Source: an uncultured Lachnospiraceae bacterium
GTDB lineage: Bacteria; Bacillota; Clostridia; Lachnospirales; Lachnospiraceae
Assembly: GCA_910588875.1 (NCBI GenBank)
Contig: CAJURT010000062.1
Coordinates: forward strand, 1 to 14,872
Direction: 5' to 3'
DNA length: 14,872 nucleotides
Shown: positions 1 to 6,512 of the stretch, piece after piece
How positions within the stretch are numbered: position 1 is the first letter of the stretch
Layout of the letters: the number at the start of each line of letters is the position of its first letter
Notes under the pieces: generated by a model
Told to the model about the DNA's origin: nothing
Databases searched by the model: none
The model's input: the letters and a program-made list of their open reading frames with translations, nothing else
Position numbers and translations under genes: made by a program

Positions 1-107
1 CGAAACGAAAATCCACAAACTCGCTCCGCTCAGACAGTGTGGATTTTCGTTTCAACGCAAAACTCAGAAATTTAAGGACTTCTAAATCTCTGCAAAGTCA
101 AAATCTG
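1..107 (+). repeat. Interspersed repeat copy with 16-bp hairpin
   Basis: Bases 2-17 (GAAACGAAAATCCACA) and 38-53 (TGTGGATTTTCGTTTC) are a perfect 16-bp inverted repeat around a 20-nt loop. The loop and the following 50 bases are closely similar to the reverse complement of 3334-3413 (shared blocks CGCTCAGACAG, ATTTTCGTTTCAACGCAAAA, CTTCTAAATC, CTGCAAA). This is therefore a second copy of the repeat family seen at 3275-3697. The window probably starts inside the element. It leaves an open reading frame (from 39) that runs in frame into the HxlR gene; that N-terminal extension is repeat sequence, not protein. Confidence 0.75.
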
Positions 108-180
108 CAGACCCTTTCCGATGGTGTCTCTCCCCGTTTCCCTGGCTGTGTTTCGCGATCCCTTAACTTACTGACATTGA
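107..180 (+). repeat. Tail module of interspersed repeat, copy A
   Basis: This stretch shares GCAGACCCTTT, CCCCGTTTCCCTGGC and the 19-mer CTTAACTTACTGACATTGA with 5323-5397, in the same order and with similar spacing. It continues directly from the hairpin copy at 1-107, and ends 23 bases before the hxlR-type start codon, so any hxlR promoter must lie within or very near the repeat. The shared blocks are seen directly; calling it part of a mobile or dispersed repeat is inference. Confidence 0.65.
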
Positions 181-203
181 TTGTGAAGAATGGGAGGATT
201 ATT

Positions 204-548
204 ATGGAAAAGAACTTGCCTGCTTGCCCGGTAGAGACCACCCTGATGCTCATCAGCGACCGCTGGAAGGTTCTGATTATCCGTGATCTGTTAGGGGGCA
301 CGAAAAGGTTCGGACAGATAAAAAAGTCTGTGGGAAATATATCCCAGAAGGTTTTGACGGCAAATCTGCGTTCCATGGAAGAGAGCGGTTTGCTTATCCG
401 AAAGGTGTATCCGGAAGTTCCGCCCCGGGTGGAATATACTTTGACAGAAACGGGATACAGCCTGAAACCAATTTTGGACGCCATGGTGGCATGGGGAACG
501 GAATATCAGCAGAAGAGAAGGGAAACGGAAAAAAGCCCCGGGGAGTGA
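204..548 (+). CDS. HxlR-family winged-helix transcriptional regulator
   Basis: The 114-residue product is a typical single-domain HxlR (MarR-like winged-helix) DNA-binding protein, which normally acts as a dimer. The N-terminal CPVE motif with Cys8 is followed by the hallmark LISDRWKVLIIRDLL helix (about 17-31), the RFGQIKKSV recognition region, and the beta-wing PRVEYTLTETG (about 76-86). In some HxlR proteins the N-terminal Cys senses aldehydes or oxidants; whether it does here is unknown. I chose ATG 204 because GGAGG at 192-196 precedes it and HxlR proteins start at this point. The frame is open back to 39, but that part is translated repeat DNA, so an automatic 169-residue call would be wrong. 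No obvious target gene is adjacent: the neighbour on the right converges on it, and a shared terminator overlaps its last codons. Confidence 0.88.
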   Translation: MEKNLPACPVETTLMLISDRWKVLIIRDLLGGTKRFGQIKKSVGNISQKVLTANLRSMEESGLLIRKVYPEVPPRVEYTLTETGYSLKPILDAMVAWGTEYQQKRRETEKSPGE

Positions 549-579
549 CAGGCATTATCCTGCCACTGTCCGGGGCTTT
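529..579 (-). terminator. Intrinsic terminator of the GH112 gene, overlapping the end of the HxlR gene
   Basis: AAAGCCCCGG (532-541) pairs with CCGGGGCTTT (570-579), and the interior (GTGACAGG / CCTGCCAC) extends the stem with one mismatch. Read on the minus strand the stem is followed by six T (529-534 complement), a strong factor-independent terminator for the gene ending at 671. On the plus strand the trailing sequence is only moderately T-rich, so it may also serve the HxlR gene. The left arm lies inside the last codons of the HxlR gene. Confidence 0.8.
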
Positions 580-670
580 CCTTCCATTTTTCCTGCTTTG
601 GACCAGGGAATCTGCCTTTTCTTTGGGACTTTCTCAGCCATCGGTCTCTTTTCCCGTCAGCGTCCCTTTC

Positions 671-2833
671 TCATATTTCCTTCCAGACAATCCCGCATCC
701 CTCCAGATACATGGGGAAAGATTTCCCCTCCCCGTCATAGACCAGGGTATGCTGAGCCTCCTGGGAATTGTTGACCAGCGCATATTTCCCGGTCACCGGG
801 TAGGCATGGACCTCGCACAGGGGATTGTCAGCAAACCAGCGCTTCATTTCCCCTTCCTTTTTGGCACTGTAATAGAGGCAGCGCATCAAAAGCCGGGTGT
901 TCTCGCAGCTGTAGGGCAGGCCGGCCAGATAGACACCCCGCCCCTTCCCGTAGGGATGGGCGCTGGCATGGACCTCCCCGTGAGAATACTCCACAATCTC
1001 CGTATCCTCCCACAGGGCATAGACATTTTTCATCCCTTCCCCAAAATCAAAAGCCCCTTCCCGGTCCTCCCTTAGAAAATGCTTCTCTTGTTCCTTTGTA
1101 AAATATTTATCCGTGGAAAGGCCAAAGCCCAGTTCCTCATCCACCCCCAGCACGTCCGCCAGCTGGAAAAACCGCCCTCCGAAGCAGGCAGCCGAGGGCT
1201 CACCGATTCCCACAAAACCTCCCCCTTCCCAGACAAACCGGCGAAGGGCAGTCACAATCCTCTCATCCAGCCATTCCTCCCCGCCGGAAAATGCGGTATT
1301 TGCCGCCCCCGCGTTGATGATTACATCCACATCCCCGGGAATCCCCCTTTCCCGGATATCGTCAAAACTCAGGAAGCATACCTCCACACTCATGCCGCTC
1401 AAAGCCTCCAGCACCCCGAAATAGGAATAAGTCTGCTTGTACCAGAGGGCGTGAGCCACCATAAATGCCTGCCAGGCCCGAAGCTGCCCCCAGCAGTTCA
1501 AGACAGCTACCTTCAGCCCGCAGTAGGGCCTGCTGCCGTGGATATTGTTAAGAATCTCCCGGAACTCGTCAGTCACCTGTTCAATATAATCCACAAACGC
1601 CGGGAACCGGTATGCCAGGCTTAGATACCCCCCGTAGCCAATCCGGTCAACCGGTTTGCGCATCAGCGCCCTTCGGGCGCCCAGCCAGTTTTCCCTGGCC
1701 TCCTTGCAAGGGTCATTGCCCTCATAAAAGGTGTCCGGGAAAAAATAGGGCAGGAACCGGCCCTCGGTGTACTTCACCCCGGGAATGTCCGAGATCAGGC
1801 GCAGGGTAGCCCCGCCGCCCACACTTCCCACCACCGCATCCAGGCCGATCTCCGGGAAATATTTCCCGTAAGGCTCCGTGCCAATCCAGTTATCCCCAAG
1901 GAACATCATGGCCTCCCGGCCGGCCTCATGAACCAGTTTCACCAGTTCTCCCGCCTTTTTCGCCACAAACCGCTGAATAAAATCCATGTAATCCCGGTAC
2001 TGCCTGGTGGGCACCCGGAAGGTGGAATTGTAATAGCCGTTGTCCACAATGTCCTCCGGCCTCAGCCGGTAGCCATACTCCTCCTCAAATTCCTCCAGGG
2101 CCCTCACCGACACCGTGGCGCCATAGCCAAACCAGTCCACGAATTTTTCCCTGGCCTTGTCATTGAACACCAGGGTAAAATGATAGAAAAAGGTGGTGAA
2201 CCGAACCACATCGGTCCGGGGATTGTCCCTCAGCCACTGGATAAGATACTCCCTGGCAAACTGCCCCGATGCAGGCTGGCGCACGTCAAAAGGAATCTCA
2301 TGGGGCTTGTCCCCCCAGTCATTGGTAATATGGTTGTACATCTGAGTCGGATCCCAGATGGCAAAGACCAGGAAGGACACCGTATACTCATGGAAGGGCA
2401 GGGCATTTTTCACCACAACCACATGCTGTTTCTGATCTACCTCCCAGCCCTCCGGCGCCACCGCCTCCCCGGATGTCCGGTCCATCACCTCCCACCAGCG
2501 CTTCTGGTCATGGACATAATCCGGCACCACCTGCTGGTCAAAATACCCCTCCATAAAGGGAATCTCCACCCGTTCCCCCACAGCCGTCACCCGGCGGCTC
2601 ATGAGATACAGCTGCTGGCACTCCTCCCAATGCTCCCGGGCAAATTCATTATGCCCCCTGGCAACAAAATAGGTGGTATAAATCTTAGCATCCAAAGCCT
2701 TGATTTCCTCCGGCAGCTTCGTCCCGTCACTGTCCCGCAGGGCATCCGCCCCCCAGCGCTCCATCATCTCCTTAGTCTCCTCCAGGAAATTCCCCTCGCT
2801 GGGAAGGGTGACCCTCCCCTTTGTTTTGCTCAT
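671..2833 (-). CDS. lnpA: GH112 beta-1,3-galactosyl-N-acetylhexosamine phosphorylase
   Basis: This 720-residue cytoplasmic enzyme belongs to GH112, the lacto-N-biose/galacto-N-biose phosphorylases. It cleaves Gal-beta-1,3-GlcNAc or -GalNAc with phosphate to alpha-Gal-1-P and the free HexNAc. From memory of the Bifidobacterium longum enzyme (751 residues), collinear blocks include TLPSEGNF (9-16), HEYTVSF (148-154), YNHITNDWGDKPHEIPFD (166-183), TDVVRFTTFFY (207-217), FLGDNWIGTEPY (311-322) and KYTEGRFLPYFFPDTFYEGNDP (354-375). Asp314 in FLGD aligns with the general-acid Asp313 of B. longum. The protein is about 30 residues shorter, mostly after STDKYF (573-578). I chose the ATG at 2833 because GGAGGA precedes it and homologues start here; the frame is open to 2932. 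GH112 also contains galactosyl-rhamnose phosphorylases, but the HexNAc kinase nearby favours a HexNAc substrate. Exact LNB versus GNB preference cannot be read from sequence. Confidence 0.93.
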   Translation of the reverse strand: MSKTKGRVTLPSEGNFLEETKEMMERWGADALRDSDGTKLPEEIKALDAKIYTTYFVARGHNEFAREHWEECQQLYLMSRRVTAVGERVEIPFMEGYFDQQVVPDYVHDQKRWWEVMDRTSGEAVAPEGWEVDQKQHVVVVKNALPFHEYTVSFLVFAIWDPTQMYNHITNDWGDKPHEIPFDVRQPASGQFAREYLIQWLRDNPRTDVVRFTTFFYHFTLVFNDKAREKFVDWFGYGATVSVRALEEFEEEYGYRLRPEDIVDNGYYNSTFRVPTRQYRDYMDFIQRFVAKKAGELVKLVHEAGREAMMFLGDNWIGTEPYGKYFPEIGLDAVVGSVGGGATLRLISDIPGVKYTEGRFLPYFFPDTFYEGNDPCKEARENWLGARRALMRKPVDRIGYGGYLSLAYRFPAFVDYIEQVTDEFREILNNIHGSRPYCGLKVAVLNCWGQLRAWQAFMVAHALWYKQTYSYFGVLEALSGMSVEVCFLSFDDIRERGIPGDVDVIINAGAANTAFSGGEEWLDERIVTALRRFVWEGGGFVGIGEPSAACFGGRFFQLADVLGVDEELGFGLSTDKYFTKEQEKHFLREDREGAFDFGEGMKNVYALWEDTEIVEYSHGEVHASAHPYGKGRGVYLAGLPYSCENTRLLMRCLYYSAKKEGEMKRWFADNPLCEVHAYPVTGKYALVNNSQEAQHTLVYDGEGKSFPMYLEGCGIVWKEI

Positions 2834-3142
2834 TTTCTTATCCTCCTCAATCTGATTTTTCCCACCCTCATACACTGTGCCGAAAGGTACGCAGCCGTGC
2901 CAAAGCACATCCAAACATTTATTCCTGCCCATAACATCCGCCTAGCAGATAAAGACTGCTTTCAGTATTCTTGCTGATATTACGAATGACATTGCTCCAG
3001 ACAATGCTACGGATAGAAGCCGAAATTTCAACAACGATGCGGTGGCAACGTTTAGAAATATAACAACGCAATGGCGTAAATCAGGCGGTTCAAAACTCCA
3101 ATTTCTGTCCGGATGAAGTACTCTATTGAACCGGCCCAAATT
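2834..3142 (-). promoter_or_regulatory. Long leader upstream of the GH112 gene, no recognisable gene
   Basis: If transcription starts from the promoter at 3143-3172, the GH112 mRNA carries a roughly 300-nt untranslated leader. It holds an inverted repeat, GGTTCAA (3087-3093) and TTGAACC (3126-3132), extendable by GGC/GCC with one bulge, which would fold near the 5' end of the RNA. The rest is open in one frame but shows no recognisable protein, and it is AT-richer than the neighbouring genes. It could be a regulatory leader or a remnant of inserted DNA; I recognise no known riboswitch class. Confidence 0.35.
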
Positions 3143-3172
3143 AGTATAGAGTCCATGATGAACCCATGTTAA
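3143..3172 (-). promoter_or_regulatory. Putative sigma-A promoter of the GH112 gene
   Basis: On the minus strand, TTAACA (complement of 3167-3172; 5 of 6 to TTGACA) is 18 bases from TATACT (complement of 3143-3148; 5 of 6 to TATAAT). It faces the GH112 gene. The -35 box lies inside the tandem GTTTAACAT repeats described at 3166-3185. Confidence 0.5.
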
Positions 3173-3185
3173 ACCTATGTTAAAC
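3166..3185 (-). promoter_or_regulatory. Tandem 9-bp operator-like repeats over the -35 box
   Basis: ATGTTAAAC occurs at 3166-3174 and again at 3177-3185, an 11-bp period (one helical turn), reading GTTTAACAT twice on the minus strand. The inner copy contains the -35 box of the putative GH112 promoter. Direct repeats in this place suit an activator such as the AraC protein encoded at 4388-5308, but the link is inference. Confidence 0.35.
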
Positions 3186-3274
3186 CCATCCCAACCCATC
3201 AAAAATTCGCATAAAATCCATCCATAATAAAAAAACAAAAAACAAGCGCCGTCACCGACAGAGAAAGAGCAGCC

Positions 3275-3697
3275 AAAAACAGGGGAGGGGTACGGATTGG
3301 GGGTGGGAGGGGCAGGCAGTGGGGACTTTTGACTTTTGCAGGGATTTAGAAGCACTTAAGTTTCCGGATTTTGCGTTGAAACGAAAATGCACTCTGTCTG
3401 AGCGAAGCGAGTTGGAGCGTGTTTGAAAATTCATTCCCGTCATCTGCACGCCCCACTTTGCGGTATATTTGGCCCTCATTCGGTCAACGTAGCCCACTAC
3501 GCCTCCCTCATTCGGGACAAATCTCCCACAAACTGTGACGTACAGCTGACGGAAAGCAATTTTCAAACACACTCCGGAGCATTTTCGTTTCGCTATTAGC
3601 AAAATTCAGAAACTTTAGTGCTTCTTAATCCCGAAACGGGAAAAAGTCCCCACTGCCTGCCCCTCCCACCCCCAATCCGTACCCCTCCCCTGTTTTT
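3275..3697. repeat. Interspersed element with 55-bp perfect terminal inverted repeats
   Basis: Bases 3275-3329 and 3643-3697 are exact reverse complements over 55 bp (left arm begins AAAAACAGGGGAGGGG). Internally the two halves continue as imperfect inverted copies: GGGATTTAGAAGCACTTAAG against GGGATTAAGAAGCACTAAAG, then GAAACGAAAATGC against GCATTTTCGTTTC, then GTGTTTGAAAATT against AATTTTCAAACAC. The left half has an extra CTCTGTCTGAGCGAAGCGAG block, also present at 1-107. The centre (about 3434-3560) is unique within this window. No transposase is encoded; the minus-strand frame 3252-3602 is simply translated repeat. It could be a MITE-like or palindromic dispersed element. It separates the GH112 promoter from the membrane-protein/araC promoter. 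Confidence 0.85.
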
Positions 3698-3744
3698 TCA
3701 ACCCCCCTGTTTTTCCCCCTCTTTTTCATTTTCAACAAATCCAA

Positions 3745-3773
3745 ATGACAACCCCGCAAAAATCATATATAAT
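3745..3773 (+). promoter_or_regulatory. Sigma-A promoter of the membrane protein / AraC operon
   Basis: ATGACA (3745-3750, 5 of 6 to TTGACA) lies 17 bases before a perfect TATAAT (3768-3773). Transcription would begin near 3780, about 60 bases before the start codon at 3843. An AGCCCC/GGGGCT hairpin can form in the leader. Confidence 0.7.
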
Positions 3774-3842
3774 AGATACAAAACCCCGCCACAGCCCCCT
3801 GTCATTTCCCGGGGCTTTGGCAGAAGGAAAGGAGCCGCCTTT

Positions 3843-4355
3843 ATGACAAAGCAATGGCAGCGCCCCGGCAGGGATGTCCGAAGATACATCCTCCGCCAGG
3901 AGCGGGAGATTTTTGTCAGCCGTTTATGCGGTCTGTATGTATGTGCCCTGATTCTCCTTCTCCTGCTTATGGTCATACTTTACCAGATCTTTGAAGCCAG
4001 AAATCCCCTGGACTACGTGACAGTTCTGCTGCTGGGGCTGGGAATAACGCTCCCGTTTGCTCTTTCCCATTATAACCGCTACCGTCTTTTCCGGCGCCGC
4101 CCCATTGGCATTTGCTATGGCTCCTGTGTGGGCAAGGTCTATGTGTGTACCCGGTATGTGACGGAATTTACCCTTGACATCCTTTTGGAAAACGGAACTC
4201 TTTTGGAAAAGCTTCCTGTGTACAGCAAGATCTGCCAGGAGGTCCAGGTTGGCAGCCCGATGCTTGTGGCCCGGGTCAAGGGGCGGAGCATCCTTTCAAA
4301 AACCGTCTGTGAGATGCGGGGAGCCTATCTGGTACTATCCCCACCTGCCCGCTGA
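3843..4355 (+). CDS. Two-helix membrane protein of unknown function
   Basis: I do not recognise this 170-residue protein. It begins with a basic cytoplasmic stretch (residues 1-27, rich in Arg), followed by two hydrophobic helices at about 28-49 (LCGLYVCALILLLLLMVILY) and 58-75, then YNRYRLFRRRP (77-87), which should hold the C-terminus in the cytoplasm. The remaining residues (about 88-170) look like a small beta-rich domain with alternating hydrophobics (GKVYVCTRYV, FTLDILLENG, PMLVARVKG). The ATG at 3843 has GGAAAGGAG upstream and a good promoter at 3745-3773; the frame is open back to 3618, but only over repeat DNA. It ends 32 bases before the AraC gene and is probably cotranscribed with it, which hints at a regulatory or envelope role. 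Its existence is well supported; its function is not. Confidence 0.75.
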   Translation: MTKQWQRPGRDVRRYILRQEREIFVSRLCGLYVCALILLLLLMVILYQIFEARNPLDYVTVLLLGLGITLPFALSHYNRYRLFRRRPIGICYGSCVGKVYVCTRYVTEFTLDILLENGTLLEKLPVYSKICQEVQVGSPMLVARVKGRSILSKTVCEMRGAYLVLSPPAR

Positions 4356-4387
4356 AACTTTCAGAACAAGGAGGAAGGAATTTTCCT

Positions 4388-5308
4388 ATGGCATACAAAA
4401 ATACCTGTCTGCGGACAACCCTGTCGGTAAGCAGCATTATTTCCATCCATTATTTTGACTATATGAGTGATTTTTCCTTTCCTGGAGAGAGCCACGACTT
4501 CTGGGAATTTTTGTGCGTGGACAAGGGGGAGATAGACGCAGTGGCAGGAGAGAAGCGCCACACCTTAAAGAGAGGCAGCATCATTTTCCACCAGCCCAAT
4601 GAGTTCCACAATGTCATCACCAACGGGCGCAGCGCCCCCAGCCTGGTGGTTGTTGCCTTTGAGTGCCACTCTCCTTATATGGACGCCTTCCGGGAACAGA
4701 TTCTGACTGTCCAGGAAACGGAGAGGGCCCTTCTGGCCCAGATCATCATCGAGGCCCGCCAGGCATTTGTGGGACGTCTGGACGATCCCTACCAGGAGGA
4801 ACTGATCCGCAATACAGACGCTCCCGGCTTTGGGGCGGAGCAGCTGATCCGCAATTATCTGGAGGAACTGCTGATCCACCTCTACCGCCGGTACTTCGCC
4901 AATCCCCTGCCGGTGCCTGCCCAGAACCACAAGTATCCCCGCCTGGAACGCCCCAATGAGACCTACAACCGGATTATCCGTTACATGGAGGAACACATCA
5001 ATGAGCAGCTGACCATTGAAAATATTTGCAAAAATACCCTGATCAGCCGCTCCCGCCTGCAAAAGCTGTTCCAGGAACTCCACGGCTGCGGGGTGATGGA
5101 ATTCTTCACCCTGATGAAAATTGACACGGCCAAGGAACTGATTCGCAGCAACCAGCTGAATTTCACTCAGATCTCAGACCGTCTGGGATATACCTCCATC
5201 CACTATTTTTCCCGGCAGTTTAAGAAGATCACCCACATGAACCCCTCGGAGTACGCTTCCTCCATCCGCCTTCTGTCAGAAAAGCATCCGATGCAGAAGG
5301 AAGATTAG
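4388..5308 (+). CDS. AraC-family transcriptional regulator
   Basis: The 306-residue protein has an N-terminal cupin-type ligand-binding domain: HDFWEFLCVDKGEID (36-50), then the KRGSIIFHQPNEFHNV strand motif (61-76). A linker leads to a C-terminal AraC/XylS DNA-binding domain with two helix-turn-helix units, about 209-229 (LTIENICKNTLISRSRLQKLF) and 259-280 (FTQISDRLGYTSIHYFSRQFKK). The residues PSEY (286-289) close the domain as usual. The start at 4388 is preceded by AAGGAGGAAGG. The gene lies between the GH112 gene and the kinase/nucleotidyltransferase pair, both on the opposite strand, and is the obvious candidate regulator of both. AraC proteins of this layout commonly activate sugar catabolic genes when bound to a sugar. 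The ligand here is not known; lacto-N-biose, galacto-N-biose or a HexNAc is inference. Confidence 0.92.
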   Translation: MAYKNTCLRTTLSVSSIISIHYFDYMSDFSFPGESHDFWEFLCVDKGEIDAVAGEKRHTLKRGSIIFHQPNEFHNVITNGRSAPSLVVVAFECHSPYMDAFREQILTVQETERALLAQIIIEARQAFVGRLDDPYQEELIRNTDAPGFGAEQLIRNYLEELLIHLYRRYFANPLPVPAQNHKYPRLERPNETYNRIIRYMEEHINEQLTIENICKNTLISRSRLQKLFQELHGCGVMEFFTLMKIDTAKELIRSNQLNFTQISDRLGYTSIHYFSRQFKKITHMNPSEYASSIRLLSEKHPMQKED

Positions 5309-5312
5309 GGGC

Positions 5313-5347
5313 AGCAGGAGCAGCAGACCCTTTTCGCCTGCTTTTTT
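5313..5347 (+). terminator. Intrinsic terminator after the AraC gene
   Basis: AGCAGG (5313-5318) pairs with CCTGCT (5337-5342) and is followed by six T (5342-5347). The stem is short with an 18-nt loop, so strength is uncertain. It lies in the convergent gap and overlaps the start of repeat tail copy B. Confidence 0.5.
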
Positions 5348-5397
5348 CCCCGTTTCCCTGGCGTACCTTTCAGAAACGCTTAACTTACTGACATTGA
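5323..5397 (+). repeat. Tail module of interspersed repeat, copy B
   Basis: This is the second copy of the module at 107-180, sharing GCAGACCCTTT, CCCCGTTTCCCTGGC and CTTAACTTACTGACATTGA. Its last 13 bases are read on the minus strand as the final codons (Gln-Cys-Gln) and the TAA stop of the kinase gene. The hairpin module present in copy A is absent here. Confidence 0.65.
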
Positions 5398-6512
5398 GGA
5401 TGAATCGCAGCATATTTTTTCACAATCTGCCCCATTTCCTCCCATTTCCTTTCCATGTCGGCAACCAGGGCCAGCTGGGTGCGGCAGCGGTCCAGGTTGT
5501 GCCCATCCCGGCTTACATGGAAATACACATCCCCTGCCAGGTAATCGGCCAAAAACCGCATCCCACATTCCAGTGTCATCATCTTAGCTCCGTAGGGAAG
5601 CATTTCCATCTCCGTCTCGGTCAGGCGCCCCTCACAGCCCTCCAAAAATCCCTTGGTGTAGATCTCAAAAAGAGGCAGGGACAGGGATACTTTGGACAGA
5701 TCCTGCTCATCCTCCTCTGCGGTGTTGGCGCCGAAGCGGATGGAATCCCCGTAGTCAAAGATGGAAAATCCCGGCATGATGGTGTCCAGGTCAATGATGC
5801 ACAGGGCCTGCCCGGTGGCATCATCGATCATAATGTTGTTGAGCTTGGTGTCATTGTGGCTTACCCGAAGGGGAAGCTTTCCCTGGCTTTGAAGGCTGAG
5901 TGCCAGGCCCATCTCCTTTTCCCGCTCCCGGATAAAGCGGATTTCCTCCTGCACCTGGCTGGCACGGCCCATCACGTCCGCCTCCACAGCCCGTTCAAAG
6001 TCCCGGAACCGGGAGGGGGTGTTGTGGAAGTTGGGAATGGTTTCCGTCAGTTCATCGGCGGGAAAGTCGGCCAAAAGGCACTGGAACCGGCCGAAGGCCT
6101 TCCCGCTCTGATAAAAGTCCTCCGGCTTTTCCACCAGGTTGTAGCAGGTGGCCTGGGAGATGAAGAGATAGGCCCGCCAGAAATACCCCTGGCTGTCCTG
6201 ATAATAGTCTTTCCCCGACTTTGTGGGAACCAGGTTTAAGGTTTCCCGATCCGGATCCCCCTGGTTTTCGAGGATCTGGCGGCGCAGGAAAGAGGTTACG
6301 CCCTTTACGTTTTTCATCAGGCCTTCAATATCCTTAAAGACCTCCTGGTTCATCTGCTGCAGGATATAGGCGTATTCCTGCCCGTCCTCCTCACAGAGCA
6401 GGCGGAAGGTGTGGTTGATGTGGCCGCTTCCGTAGGGCTCGCAGCTTTTCACCTGCCCTTTTACGGCAAAGGCATTGGCTGCTTCCATTTTTCGTTCAAC
6501 ACTGTTATTCAT
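5385..6512 (-). CDS. nahK: N-acetylhexosamine 1-kinase (NahK-like, APH fold)
   Basis: The 375-residue protein has the aminoglycoside phosphotransferase/choline kinase fold of N-acetylhexosamine 1-kinases (about 360 residues in bifidobacteria). These phosphorylate the anomeric hydroxyl of GlcNAc/GalNAc with ATP. Visible features are the nucleotide-binding YGSGHINHTF (27-36), the catalytic loop VSHNDTKLNNIMID (217-230) with Asp221 as the expected base, and the metal-binding IDLDTIMPGFSIFDYGD (240-256). It acts on the HexNAc released by the GH112 enzyme, in the cytoplasm. The ATG at 6512 has GGGAGG upstream and overlaps the 3' end of the nucleotidyltransferase gene by 8 bases, indicating translational coupling. 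The stop codon and last three residues are encoded by repeat tail copy B, so the original C-terminus may have been replaced. A broader phosphotransferase role is possible, but the context strongly supports NahK. Confidence 0.88.
   Translation of the reverse strand: MNNSVERKMEAANAFAVKGQVKSCEPYGSGHINHTFRLLCEEDGQEYAYILQQMNQEVFKDIEGLMKNVKGVTSFLRRQILENQGDPDRETLNLVPTKSGKDYYQDSQGYFWRAYLFISQATCYNLVEKPEDFYQSGKAFGRFQCLLADFPADELTETIPNFHNTPSRFRDFERAVEADVMGRASQVQEEIRFIREREKEMGLALSLQSQGKLPLRVSHNDTKLNNIMIDDATGQALCIIDLDTIMPGFSIFDYGDSIRFGANTAEEDEQDLSKVSLSLPLFEIYTKGFLEGCEGRLTETEMEMLPYGAKMMTLECGMRFLADYLAGDVYFHVSRDGHNLDRCRTQLALVADMERKWEEMGQIVKKYAAIHPQCQ

Noticed and set aside
1928..2977. 349-codon plus-strand open frame
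   Set aside because: It is antisense to the GH112 gene, with low-complexity His/Pro/Leu-rich composition and no recognisable domain; an artefact of GC-rich coding on the other strand.
2942..3355. Minus-strand 137-codon frame upstream of the GH112 gene
   Set aside because: Its N-terminal part is translated terminal repeat and the rest has no recognisable domain or ribosome site.
3252..3602. Minus-strand 116-codon frame inside the inverted-repeat element
   Set aside because: It is translated repeat DNA, sharing FRFNAK and SKSLQ words with the frame at 39-110; not a gene.
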